The notes under the pieces: generated by a model
Databases searched by the model: none
The model's input: the letters and a program-made list of their open reading frames with translations, nothing else
What the model was told of the DNA's origin: nothing
NCBI GenBank assembly: GCA_035573675.1
Contig: DATMAB010000026.1
Coordinates: forward strand, 176,501 to 240,500
DNA length: 64,000 nucleotides
Reading direction: 5' to 3'
Source: Terriglobales bacterium
Lineage (GTDB): Bacteria; Acidobacteriota; Terriglobia; Terriglobales; Acidobacteriaceae
In this document: piece by piece, positions 6,916-15,875 of the stretch
Numbering within the stretch: the stretch's first letter is position 1
How the letters are laid out: each line of letters begins with the position of its first letter
Translations under genes and position numbers: made by a program

Positions 6916-8877
6916 ATGAAGCGCGCCCTCCGGATGTGGTGGAACCTCGCTTTCCTTCTTGTTTGCTGCGTCGTGGCGTGGGGCCAGGCGCCGACGGCCC
7001 CGGCGCCCTCCATCCTGCGGCCTGCTGGGCCGCGGAGCATCGAGCGTTACCTGAACATCCGCTCGGCCACCGCACCGACCTACTCGCCCGTTACCGACGA
7101 CATCGCCTACCTGACGAACGTCACCGGCACCAATCAGGTGTGGAAGCACCCGGCCCGCGGCGGCTACGCCGAGCAGCTCACCTTTTTCGACGACCGCGTG
7201 CAGTCGGTGCGCTGGTCGCCGCGCGGCGACGTGCTGCTATTCACCCGCGACGCCGGCGGCAACGAGCGCTCCCAGCTCTTTCTGATGGACCCGGAAGGGG
7301 AAACCATCGACGCCCTTACCGAGGCTCCGAAATCCATCTATCAGTTCGGCGACTTCTCCCGTGACGGCGCCTGGATCTGTTACTCCTCGAACGAGCGCAA
7401 CGAGCGCATCTTCGACGTGTACGTCATGGAGCTGGCCACGCGCAAGTCACGCCGCATCGTGGCCGGCGAGGTGAACCACTACGCGCACTCGTTCTCGCCC
7501 GACGGCCGCCACCTGCTGGTCGTCCGGGAGCACTCCACCGACGACAATGACCTGTTCCTCTTCGATACGCGCAGCGAAAGCGTGCTCCATCTGACTCCCC
7601 ACACCGGCGAAGCGTTCTACCGCGACATGGCCTGGATGCCGGACGGCAGCGGATTCTACGTCGCCACCAACCAGGGGCGCGATAAGTTCAACCTGGCGTT
7701 CTACGACCTGCGCCAGCAGAAGCTCACCTACGTGGAGGATTCCAATTACGACGTCGACGACACGACCGGGCTCACGGTCGATCCCAAGGGCAGGTGGTTG
7801 TTCTACGCCTGGAACGAGGACGCCGCCTCGGCCGTGCGCGTCCGCAACCTGAAGACCGGGACCGTCGAGCTCTTCCGCGGGCTGCCGCGCGGTGTGGTGA
7901 GCAAGGCCAGCTTCAACGGCGACGGCACCAAAGTCGCCTTCGCCTACTCCTCGCCGGGCATCAATTCCGACGTCTGGGTGCTGCAGTTGAGCGCGCCGGC
8001 AGCCCCGGGGACTGTCCCGGCGAGCAAGTCCGCCGGCGCCGTTGCCCGCCAGGTCTCGCACTCCAGCCGCGCCGGCATTCCCTCCTCCAGCTTCGTCACC
8101 CCGGAGTTCGTCCGCTATCGCTCCTTCGACGGAGTCGAGGTCCCCGCCTTTTTCTACCTGCCGCAGGGAGCGCAGAAAGACGGGCGCCTGCCGGCCATCG
8201 TCTATGTGCACGGCGGCCCGGAATCTCAGGAGCGCCCCGACTTCGACGCCGTCTTCCAGTACTTTTTGAACCGCGGGTACGCCATCCTGGCGCCCAACAT
8301 CCGCGGCAGCGCCGGCTTCGGGCGCGCGTACGTCCATATGGACGACTACAAGAAGCGTCCCGACGCCATTCGCGACGTCGCCCTCGCCGTGGACTACCTG
8401 AAGTCCACCGGCTATGTGGACGCGCGCAAGATCGCCGTGATGGGCGGCAGCTACGGCGGGTTCATGGCGCTGGCCCAGGCCACCATGCATCCCGAACTGT
8501 GGGCGGCGGTCGTCGACATCGTCGGTATCAGCAACTGGAAGACGTTTTTCGCCAACACCGGGCCGTGGCGAAGGGCGCATCGCGCCTCCGAGTACGGCGA
8601 TCCGGAAAAGGACCCGGAGTTCATGGCCTCCATCTCACCCATCAATTTCGTGGACCGCGTCCGCGCTCCGCTCATCATCATCCAGGGCGCCAACGATCCC
8701 CGCGTCCCCAAGATCGAATCCGACCAGATGGTGGAGAAACTGAAAGCCCGCGGCGTGCCCGTGGAATACCTGGTCTTCGCCGATGAAGGACACGGCCTGG
8801 CCAAGCGCCCCAACCGCATCAAGGGCTACTCCGCCATCGCCGACTTCCTGGACAAGCACCTGAAGAACGCGCCCTAG
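6916..8877 (+). CDS. Secreted S9-family prolyl oligopeptidase-like serine peptidase
   Basis: The 653-residue precursor starts with a signal peptide (LAFLLVCCVVAWGQA). Residues about 50-400 form a WD40/TolB-like beta-propeller with repeated blocks such as YSPVTDDIAYL, WSPRGDVLLF and FSPDGRHLLVV. The C-terminal alpha/beta-hydrolase domain holds a full triad: Ser512 in GGSYGG, Asp594 in ANDPRVP and His626 in DEGHGLAK. Relatives are acylaminoacyl or dipeptidyl peptidases acting on short peptides. Location is periplasmic or extracellular. The start is fixed by the signal peptide and by the TATAAT box just upstream. A hairpin repeat begins immediately after the stop codon. Confidence 0.92.
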   Translation: MKRALRMWWNLAFLLVCCVVAWGQAPTAPAPSILRPAGPRSIERYLNIRSATAPTYSPVTDDIAYLTNVTGTNQVWKHPARGGYAEQLTFFDDRVQSVRWSPRGDVLLFTRDAGGNERSQLFLMDPEGETIDALTEAPKSIYQFGDFSRDGAWICYSSNERNERIFDVYVMELATRKSRRIVAGEVNHYAHSFSPDGRHLLVVREHSTDDNDLFLFDTRSESVLHLTPHTGEAFYRDMAWMPDGSGFYVATNQGRDKFNLAFYDLRQQKLTYVEDSNYDVDDTTGLTVDPKGRWLFYAWNEDAASAVRVRNLKTGTVELFRGLPRGVVSKASFNGDGTKVAFAYSSPGINSDVWVLQLSAPAAPGTVPASKSAGAVARQVSHSSRAGIPSSSFVTPEFVRYRSFDGVEVPAFFYLPQGAQKDGRLPAIVYVHGGPESQERPDFDAVFQYFLNRGYAILAPNIRGSAGFGRAYVHMDDYKKRPDAIRDVALAVDYLKSTGYVDARKIAVMGGSYGGFMALAQATMHPELWAAVVDIVGISNWKTFFANTGPWRRAHRASEYGDPEKDPEFMASISPINFVDRVRAPLIIIQGANDPRVPKIESDQMVEKLKARGVPVEYLVFADEGHGLAKRPNRIKGYSAIADFLDKHLKNAP

Positions 8878-8944
8878 ACGGTGCCCCATGTCTGCGCCAC
8901 GCCTTTCGGCGCAGACGTGGGATAACGGTTCGTCCCAGGCTTTT
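8878..8944 (+). repeat. Hairpin repeat, copy A
   Basis: This 67-base unit starts ACGGTGCCCCATGTCTGC. Its core is a near-perfect inverted repeat: CCCATGTCTGCGCC (8885-8898), a 9-base loop, and GGCGCAGACGTGGG (8908-8921), with one T:G wobble. It follows the S9 peptidase stop codon directly and could serve as a transcription terminator. Confidence 0.85.
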
Positions 8945-8967
8945 CTTGCGGTGTTCCGGCTCCGCCG

Positions 8968-9034
8968 ACGGTGCCCCATGTCTGCGCCACGCTTTTCGGC
9001 GCTGACGTGGGATAGCGGTTCGTCCCAGGCTTTT
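8968..9034 (+). repeat. Hairpin repeat, copy B
   Basis: This 67-base unit is a same-orientation copy of the element at 8878, with only a few base changes (one in the right stem arm, GCTGACGTGGG). The copies start 90 bases apart. Confidence 0.85.
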
Positions 9035-9222
9035 CCCGGGCTCCCCATCCCCGCGCACCCAAGTGCTTGAACACAAGGGAGTTGCGCGTATGTTCCGCTT
9101 CCGGAACAAAATCGGACCTTTTTGTCGCAGCGCTTGCAGGGTCCTGTATCCTGCGCGGTCGCCTTGAACGCCCTCAAGGTGCTCCAGGCGAACGAGGCTG
9201 GAAAACTCCGTCGGAGGCGCCG
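9035..9222 (+). other. Noncoding leader region before the Ig-like protein gene
   Basis: No gene is seen. There is a short palindrome, GTTCCG (9092-9097) with CGGAAC (9102-9107), and weak promoter-like hexamers (TTGTCG at 9122, TATCCT at 9147). A good ribosome-binding site (GGAGG, 9212-9216) precedes the ATG at 9223. Confidence 0.4.
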
Positions 9223-11761
9223 ATGCTCGCTCGCCTTGTGGCCCTGCTTTGCGTGTTGGCTCTTTCTCCCGTGCTTGCCTTCCCACAGCCCCCACCGCAC
9301 CTCGGCAAGGTGAAGGACCAGATCGTGTACGCCCCCTTCTGGAGCCTGGAGCCCGGCTGGTCTACTCACTTGGAAGTGCGCAACAGCCTGGCGGAAAAGA
9401 GTGTGACCGTGACCCCTGTTCTTCGGCAGTTCACCGGGCGTGAGATTCCGCTCACCCCTCGCACCCTCGAGCCGAATCAGGCCGTCGAAATCGACGTGGG
9501 ACAGGAGGTCGCCAAGCTGGCTCCGGAACTCCCCCAGACGGTCGGGGCCTATGGCTCGGTCTTGTTCAGGTTCAGCGGGACCCACACCCGCAACATCTAC
9601 GCCGATTCCATGGTGCACATGCCCGGCCATCCTATCGCCTTTCACTTCGATGGCCTCATGCAGGATGCGAACTTCAGCGCCGGCTCGCAGGAAAGCATCT
9701 GGTGGCTCCCGACAGAGACCGCTTCCGAGGTCCTGATCATTTCCAAATACCGGAGATCGCCCTGTCCAGGGAGCAATCGAGCTCTACAGTCCTGGGGGTA
9801 CAGCTTCGCAGAAGAAGCTGGCGTTTGGGCCCGGCCAGACCACCAAGTTGGACGTTCGCGAACTCCTGCGATCAAGCAAGGTCGAGGGTTCGTTCGGAGG
9901 CCTGCGCCTCACCCTCGATGCCGACGGCGGCCTCATCCAGGTAGCTCATATCGTCTACGACGAGGCCACAGGCTACTCCGCGATCGTGAAGCCCTTTGAC
10001 CGCGGCGCGCCCACCGATATCGCGGAGCAGCAGTACGTGGCCGCCATGGTCGCCCTGGCCAGCCCCGATCCAGCCTTGGCCTTGCCGGACAAGACGGAAC
10101 TCGTCCCGGAAGTCTTGCTGCGCAATGCCTCCGCCAGCGCCTTGGGCATTACTCTCACTGCCAGTTGGCGCGACGGCGACCAATGGGGCATCGCCGACCT
10201 GGGTCAGGTCCAGCTAGGCGCGAACGAAACCCGGTCCGTCAACTTGAGTAAGTATCAGCAGGACGGCGTCATCCCCCGCAGCGCGCGTTGGGCAGCCGTC
10301 AGGCTCAATTACCGCGGCGCCCGGGGCGACCTGGTTGCCGTCAGCGCCACCCACGACCCGGCATTCCGCTATGTGCTCCAGTCGCCGTTCACCGACGCCC
10401 TCAGCTTTTCCTGGAGAGGCAGCATGTGGAGCGTCGATTCCACCCACAACTCCCTCATCACCACCGGCAACGCCGGTGACAAGCCTGCCCGTGTCAAGGC
10501 CACGCTCCGCCACGCCCTCGGCTCCTACGAGCTCCCCGAGCAGACCCTCCAGCCGGGCGAATCCATTTGGCTCAACCTTCGCGAACTGATTCAGAATCAG
10601 ATTCCCGACCGGGAAGGCAACGTCATTCCTCTCAACGTGACCAGTGGCGTCTATGAATTCGACCAGGTGGACGACGACATGATCGGCTTTCTCTACGAAG
10701 GCAAGCTGATCCTCGATTCCACCTATGGGCGCGCCACCTATGGCTGCGCAAACTGCTGCGGGTATGACGCCCTGGGGCTCTCGCCCAATCCGCTTGGCAT
10801 CGATGTGGGCTTCACCTCGCAGGATCGCATCTACGTCGAGAATGCCTGCACTGGCGCCATTACCGAACGCACAACCTACGGCTACAACTGGCTCACCGGA
10901 AGCTCCAGCATCGCCGGCATTAGCTCATCCGGACTAGTGTCCGCGATTTCGCCGGGACAAACGTGGTCCTCTGCTTTCATCAGCCTGCGCACTCCGGGTG
11001 TGCCGTTTTGCCCCCAGCAGGTGCAGGAGGTGGACAACACGGTCAATTCGAAGCCCAGGATCAGCGGGCCGAACACCGTCTGGTGGTTCAATAGCGCAAC
11101 TCCTTCAGGCTACGCGACAGCCATCACCCTTACCTCGTCAGGAGGCTCGGCAACGTCCTGGCAGGTGACAGCCGGGGCCACCAAGGTAACGCTGTCGTCG
11201 ACAGCCGGAAGCCAAATTACAGTCAGCAGCTCGGGTACGGCATTCAGTTCTTCTCCCGGAGACATCATAATCACGGCATCCGCAAATGGGCAGACGTCGC
11301 TCCCCTTTGCGATGACCACGCGAAAACCGTACCGACTGACAAGTCCGCAGACCGTGCATGAATGCGACTCTAATTTCGGCTATGCTGACCACATCAGCTA
11401 TGTGATTCAGGATCAGCTAACGACCAATGTCCCTTCGGCGTTGCCATGGAACGAGAAATTCACTTCGGCTTGCGTGCAGGATAACGCCCAGGGGAACTGG
11501 TGCTCATATGGGCTTCCTGACGAAGTAGGCGACGTTGGTACAATCTTGGTCGACAACATCACCGGCCCGGGCATCAACAACAGTCCACCGCCCAATCCCA
11601 CTCCCGTGTGCGTGGGCGACAGCACCAAGCAGCAGCATTGGGGCCAGGAATTTCGGGTTGGCTCTCTTACCCCTGGGCTGGGAGTTCGAGTGCAGACAAA
11701 CACCTTCGTGAGGTTCACAAACCATGCAGAGCACCAAGCTATCGTCTCGCCGGCACCTTGA
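9223..11761 (+). pseudogene. Secreted Ig-like (BIG2-type) domain protein, broken by a +1 frameshift
   Basis: The reading begins at ATG 9223 with a signal peptide (LVALLCVLALSPVLA) and runs in one frame to about 9740. It continues in the +1 frame (PNTGDRPVQGAIELYS onward) to the TGA at 11761. Removing one T from the TTT run at 9740-9742 restores one protein of about 845 residues. The N-terminal part is a beta-rich domain (WSTHLEVRNSLAEKSVTVTP). The middle has a BIG2-like segment (SSSIAGISSSGLVSAISPG), followed by further Ser/Thr-rich Ig-like strands (residues roughly 500-700). It is probably cell-surface or extracellular. A sequencing or assembly error is as likely as true gene decay. Base composition is lower in GC than the neighbouring core genes, and it lies in a block bounded by hairpin repeats. 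Confidence 0.72.
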
Positions 11762-11768
11762 GCCAGGC

Positions 11769-12788
11769 ATGAAAGCACAAATCGCCTGGCTTGTCGCCCT
11801 GCTAGCCGCTATACCTATCCCGGCGGGTGCGCAACATCGGACCTTCGACCTTCGCGAGCAAACCGAAGAAGCGGAGGTCATTGTAGTCGGAGGGGTGATC
11901 TCGGTTCGTGAAACCGGCACGACTGAGGTCACAATTGCCGGTCACACGCTTCCAGCTAAGGTACTGGAGGCCAAAGTTCAGGTTGATAGAACGCTGAAGG
12001 GGGCCAATGTCCCGGTGCAAGCAGCGGTTCGATTTGCACTCCCGATTTCTCCAGCCGGCTCGGTCGGCTATGTTGGCATCGCTTATCCCGACTATCGAAT
12101 CTTCCTCCTAAAGCGAGCCGGCGACCACTTCGAACTCGCGAATCCCTACACTCCCTCACTGCCGGCCATGCCGCAGGCGTCGGCCTCGTCTTCCAGTGAT
12201 GTCCTCACCGCAGTCGTGAATGAATTGGCCAGCGTCATCGAGTCTCCACACACTCCGGAGATCGTCAAACTGGGAGTCGCCTTTCGACTGGGATCAACCT
12301 CAAGCGCGGCGGCAACGGAGGTTTTGGTCCGGCAGCTACCTACCTCGAACCCCGCACTGCGTGCGGGCGTTGCTGATGCTCTGTTGCAGCACAACTACGT
12401 GCCCGCACTGGCGGTTGCACAGGAACTCTTGATGAATTCGCCGGCGACGGTTCCTAGGTATTTGCTCGTAAACCTGTCATCAGCAATTGGCCGTTATGTC
12501 AAAGACGAGCGGGCTATTCCTAGCCTTCATGCCTTGCTCAAGGCTCCCGACGCGTCTAGCCGTCGCGCGGCAGCATTGGCGCTCCGGAATACAGCGTCAC
12601 GGCAGGCTCTCGAGGCTTTGGCGAGCGCCCTTCGCGACGGCGACCCCGAGGTTCGATACTATGCAGTCATCGGTCTTGCCGAGATCACCGGCCAGCCTGA
12701 GTGGCGGCCCCTCGAGGAAGACTTTCACGCCGATCAGGCGCGCTATCTTAGCCACTGGCTCCAGTGGGCAGAGGAGCACGATCGCTGA
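11769..12788 (+). CDS. Secreted HEAT-repeat-like protein
   Basis: This 339-residue protein has a signal peptide (AWLVALLAAIPIPAGA). The N-terminal half is beta-rich (EAEVIVVGGVISVRETG, then VDRTLKGANVPVQ). The C-terminal half (about residues 150-320) holds alpha-helical HEAT-like repeats: LRAGVADALLQHN, SRRAAALALRNTAS and PEVRYYAVIGLAEI. Such repeats usually serve in protein binding. It begins 8 bases after the preceding secreted-protein gene and is probably co-transcribed with it. ATG 11769 is preferred because it places the signal peptide correctly. Codon use is less GC-biased than that of the flanking core genes. Confidence 0.75.
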   Translation: MKAQIAWLVALLAAIPIPAGAQHRTFDLREQTEEAEVIVVGGVISVRETGTTEVTIAGHTLPAKVLEAKVQVDRTLKGANVPVQAAVRFALPISPAGSVGYVGIAYPDYRIFLLKRAGDHFELANPYTPSLPAMPQASASSSSDVLTAVVNELASVIESPHTPEIVKLGVAFRLGSTSSAAATEVLVRQLPTSNPALRAGVADALLQHNYVPALAVAQELLMNSPATVPRYLLVNLSSAIGRYVKDERAIPSLHALLKAPDASSRRAAALALRNTASRQALEALASALRDGDPEVRYYAVIGLAEITGQPEWRPLEEDFHADQARYLSHWLQWAEEHDR

Positions 12789-12816
12789 TTGCCTGTGAAC
12801 GGTCAGAAATGAACCG

Positions 12817-13513
12817 GTGCTACGAGCAGCCATAGTCGGACTGTTGCTGGTCTTCTTTCCTGTCGCGACCCTGTCGTCGCCGGAAGAGTTTTGGTGCCCC
12901 TCGCGAGCCCGACCAGCAGCTTCTCAATCAGACAGTTGCCCGCTTCGAAATGGACGATGAGACAGTCTTTGACGCAGTTGCCAAGCTCAGCCATGCTTAC
13001 CGCTTCGCGGTTTCGATTGAGTATCCGCTGACATCGACGACTACCCGCACTCTGCCTCCATCGCCGCGCTTCACAGCCCGTGTCGAGGACAAGACACTCC
13101 GGGAGGTGCTTGATTGGTTGTTTACGCTGGATTCTCGTTACACCTGGAGCCGTGACCTAGTCATGGTCAACGTCTTGCCTCGATCCAAGACGGGGGACCA
13201 GCTCTACCTTCTAAATCGACGGCTCGCCCTGGTGAGCTTTCAGGACGTTCCAGACGCCGAAAAAGCGGTTTTTGCAGTTTTGCGGCTTGTTCCCGACAAG
13301 AAGGAGAATCCTGCCGTCCTACAATTAGGCCACAAGCCCACTTTTGGAGCGCCCTGGACCGCCACATTCGAGGAGATGACCGTCCGCGAAGCTTTCAACC
13401 GCATCGCCCAGCAACTCGGTCCAAGTTACGGCTGGCAGTACACCGGGACAGAAGAGTTTCAGTTGATTACCTTTCACGAAAAGGTCCAACCCTTGCGCAA
13501 GCCAGATCGCTAA
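12817..13513 (+). pseudogene. Secreted STN-like domain protein, broken by a +1 frameshift
   Basis: A GTG at 12817 opens a good signal peptide (VLRAAIVGLLLVFFPVATL) in one frame. Then, after the TTTT run at 12889-12892, the protein continues in the +1 frame as GAPREPDQQLLNQTVARF and on to the TAA at 13513. Removing one T restores about 231 codons. The mature part resembles two copies of an STN/secretin-N-like fold: TVFDAVAKLSHAYRF with TLREVLDWLF, and later TVREAFNRIAQQLG. Such domains gate secretins or TonB receptors or bind peptidoglycan, but here it stands alone. It may be translated from the internal ATG 12950 if the frameshift is real, but then without a signal peptide. Confidence 0.6.
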
Positions 13514-13557
13514 CAATGGCGAGTTGCTCATTTGCTGACGATATCTTTAAGTCTGCC

Positions 13558-13620
13558 GACGGTGCCCCATGTCTGCGCCACGCTTTTCGGCGCAGACGTG
13601 GGACTGCGATTCGTCCCTCT
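13558..13620 (+). repeat. Hairpin repeat, copy C
   Basis: This is a same-orientation copy of the element at 8878. It has the arms CCCATGTCTGCGCC (13566-13579) and GGCGCAGACGTGGG (13589-13602). Similarity fades after TTCGTCC. It closes the accessory block on the right. Confidence 0.85.
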
Positions 13621-13699
13621 TTTCTTGTCCTCGCCTGGCGAGTCTCGCGCGCTTCGCGTGCACGACCAGGAACTAGCACTGGTTTAAACAACGGGTCTT

Positions 13700-13766
13700 C
13701 GGAGGGGCGCGGCTTCAGGCGTGCCGTTCCGGGCCTCACAAACAGCGGGCTTTAGCCCCTGAGGGC
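13700..13766 (+). repeat. GGCTTTAGCC-type dispersed repeat, copy 1
   Basis: The element has two hairpin-like parts: GCGGCTTCAGGCGTGCCG, then GGGCTTTAGCCCCTGAGG at 13747-13764. The same order and spacing recur at 63900-63962. Confidence 0.75.
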
Positions 13767-14187
13767 AGCCCTCCAACCCGGAAAGGCGGTACTTGAAACC
13801 AGCTTTGATCGAGTTTTCTGATTGATACTACCGAAGAAATGCCCTTGACAATTCTGCAATTAACTGATATTGTTCAGCATTGCTGGTTATCCAGCCGCAA
13901 TATCGGGGTATCGAGGCCCGATCTTACGCTAAGTTCTTTGAAAACGAGACTTTGCCCACGACGCGCCCTCTAACCTGTTGATTCCATTAGGTCGTTCGCC
14001 AAGGCCAGCGGGATAAAGCCTTTGTTTAAGGGACTTTACCTCTAACTCTTTTAAATCCCTGGACTCAGCGGGAATTTCGCCCTAACCCAATGATTCCACT
14101 GGAGGGGTAGGGGGGAGGGGTAGGTATTGGGTTAACGGATTCGTTAATCCCCCAGGAAACCCGGCTGCCGCCAAAGCCGGAAGCTAA
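13767..14187. other. Noncoding stretch with promoter-like and G-rich motifs
   Basis: No gene is seen; all frames are interrupted and the base composition is more AT-rich than usual here. Three things stand out. A TTGACA (13845-13850) is followed after 17 bases by TATTGT (13868-13873), a plausible plus-strand promoter without a reading frame behind it. Two related 20-30 base segments contain TGATTCCATTAGG and TGATTCCACTGGAGG. A run of four G-tracts lies at about 14102-14124. Near the right end, CCGGCT and AGCCGG can form a weak terminator stem for the AsmA gene. Confidence 0.45.
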
Positions 14188-15786
14188 CTACTGCTTCTTC
14201 TTTTTCCCGAAAAGGCCCAGGATGCCTTCTGCGCCGGTCACGGGCGCGCCCACGGTCTGGCCCATCGCCCCGGCCACATCCGGCACGAAGATGGGATTGG
14301 ACGTGGTGCCCTGGATCATGAAGGGAATCGTGCCCTTCGACTGCCCGAAGGTGGAAAGCGTGGAGAGTCCGCCGGCCAGTCCGCCTCCCTGCGCCAGCTT
14401 GGCCACCATGCGGAAGTTCAGCGAGTTGTTGGCGCCGATCGTCCCCGCGCCGGTCACCGTACCCAGCGCCGGCGCCACAAGATTGATGTTGTCGGCGCGG
14501 ATGCCGTCGGGCGCAACCCGCAGGCCGGAGCTCAGCGTCTGGATCTCGGTCGTGGAACCGGTACGCATGCCGCTGAAAGCGGCCAGCGCTCCCATCTTCG
14601 AACCCAGGTCAAAGCCCGCCAGGCGGGTCGCGGAGACGTTGAGCGGCCCGCTGATCACCAGCCGGTCGAGCGGCCCGTCGATGGAAAAATTCGCCGTGGC
14701 CACGCCGCCCTGCAGCGACGAGCCCGGCGGCAGAATCACGCCGAACGCCGGCAGCAGGCCGTTGACGTCGTCCACCTTCATCTGGTCGCCGCGCAGCTTC
14801 AGGTGCACCACCGTGGATTCCCCGCGCGTGTCATAGTTGCCTGAGAGCTTGGCCGCGCTCGAGCCGACTTTGATCTCGCCCTTGGTCAGCGTCCCGGCGT
14901 TGCGTTGCGGCTCGTAGTTGGTGGCGAAGTCGAAGCTCACCGGCTGGCGCGCCGGCTGCCCGCCGCGCGCCAGCTTGAGTCCCGCGGTCTTGGCCGTGCC
15001 CTCGGCGTGCGCCTCCTTGCCGTCGGATTTCAGGCTGGCCGTCAGGTCGAGCTTCCCGCCGATGCCGCTCGCCGGATCGAGAAACCCCGTGGCCCCCAGG
15101 TCCACGCCCTCGGCGTGCACTTCGGCCTCGATGGGACTGCGCGCGGCGTCCGTGGCATCCATCGGCCCGGCTTCGCCCTCGACATGCAGCTTGCCGCCGC
15201 TGGGCGTCTTGGCTTCCAGCTCAAAAGAGACCGGCGAAGTCATGGAAACGTTCTTCGCCGTGAGCTGGACGTCCTCATACACGCGAGTCTTGCCGCGCCC
15301 CACGCGTCCGACGGCCAGTTTGCCGTCCACAATCTTCAGCACGCCAATGGAAAACGAGGGCGGTTTGGCAGCCGGCTGCTTCTTGGCTTCCTTGGCGGCG
15401 CCGAGGCTGGAGAAGTTCCACTTGCCGCCGGGCGTGCTCAGCAGCGCGATCTGCGGCTCCACCAGCGTGAGCGAGCGCACCTGGAGCGAGCGCGAGAAGA
15501 TGAGCGGCATCATCTCCACCCCCACCTCCATGGTCTTGGCCTGGAGGAAGGGCTCCTTGCTGAAGGCGGGATCGTCGGCAATGGAGAGATCGTGCGCCGT
15601 GACGCCGCCGGCCAGCAGCGAAAGTTCCAGCTTCCCGATGCGCACGTCGCGCCCGAGCGCGGCGCCGGCTTCCGACTGGATCATGGGCCGGTAGCGTTCC
15701 ACGTCCACCAGCAGCGGTATGGCCACGGCCGCGATGACCACCAGGGCGAGGATGGCGCCCGCGATGAGGAGCCCCTTGCGTTTCAT
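14188..15786 (-). CDS. AsmA-family protein
   Basis: This 532-residue protein has an N-terminal membrane anchor (LLIAGAILALVVIAAVAIPLLV). The AsmA pattern follows: a VERYRPMIQSEAGAALGRDV segment and a long beta-rich periplasmic region. The C-terminal AsmA_2-like part includes LQGGVATANFSIDGPLDRL and the GLRVAPDGIRADNINLV block. AsmA-like proteins are thought to shuttle phospholipids between membranes or influence outer-membrane assembly. A GGAGG ribosome-binding site precedes the ATG at 15786. The C-terminus ends in a short Lys run (FGKKKKQ). Confidence 0.85.
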   Translation of the reverse strand: MKRKGLLIAGAILALVVIAAVAIPLLVDVERYRPMIQSEAGAALGRDVRIGKLELSLLAGGVTAHDLSIADDPAFSKEPFLQAKTMEVGVEMMPLIFSRSLQVRSLTLVEPQIALLSTPGGKWNFSSLGAAKEAKKQPAAKPPSFSIGVLKIVDGKLAVGRVGRGKTRVYEDVQLTAKNVSMTSPVSFELEAKTPSGGKLHVEGEAGPMDATDAARSPIEAEVHAEGVDLGATGFLDPASGIGGKLDLTASLKSDGKEAHAEGTAKTAGLKLARGGQPARQPVSFDFATNYEPQRNAGTLTKGEIKVGSSAAKLSGNYDTRGESTVVHLKLRGDQMKVDDVNGLLPAFGVILPPGSSLQGGVATANFSIDGPLDRLVISGPLNVSATRLAGFDLGSKMGALAAFSGMRTGSTTEIQTLSSGLRVAPDGIRADNINLVAPALGTVTGAGTIGANNSLNFRMVAKLAQGGGLAGGLSTLSTFGQSKGTIPFMIQGTTSNPIFVPDVAGAMGQTVGAPVTGAEGILGLFGKKKKQ

Positions 15787-15875
15787 GGCTGAACCTCCGG
15801 CGTCAGCGAGGAACGATGCAGGTTATGGCCGCACACAGGAGCCGGGAGGGCTTCATGCTAGCACCGCCCCGGAAC

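Noticed and set aside
8878-9034. Possible short CRISPR-like array
   Set aside because: Only two units at this place, each an extended hairpin repeat with no consistent spacer length or cas genes; the third copy is 4.5 kb away.
9730-9760. Programmed +1 frameshifting in the Ig-like gene
   Set aside because: There is no slow codon, internal ribosome-binding motif or stop codon at the shift point as in known cases. A simple T insertion explains it better.
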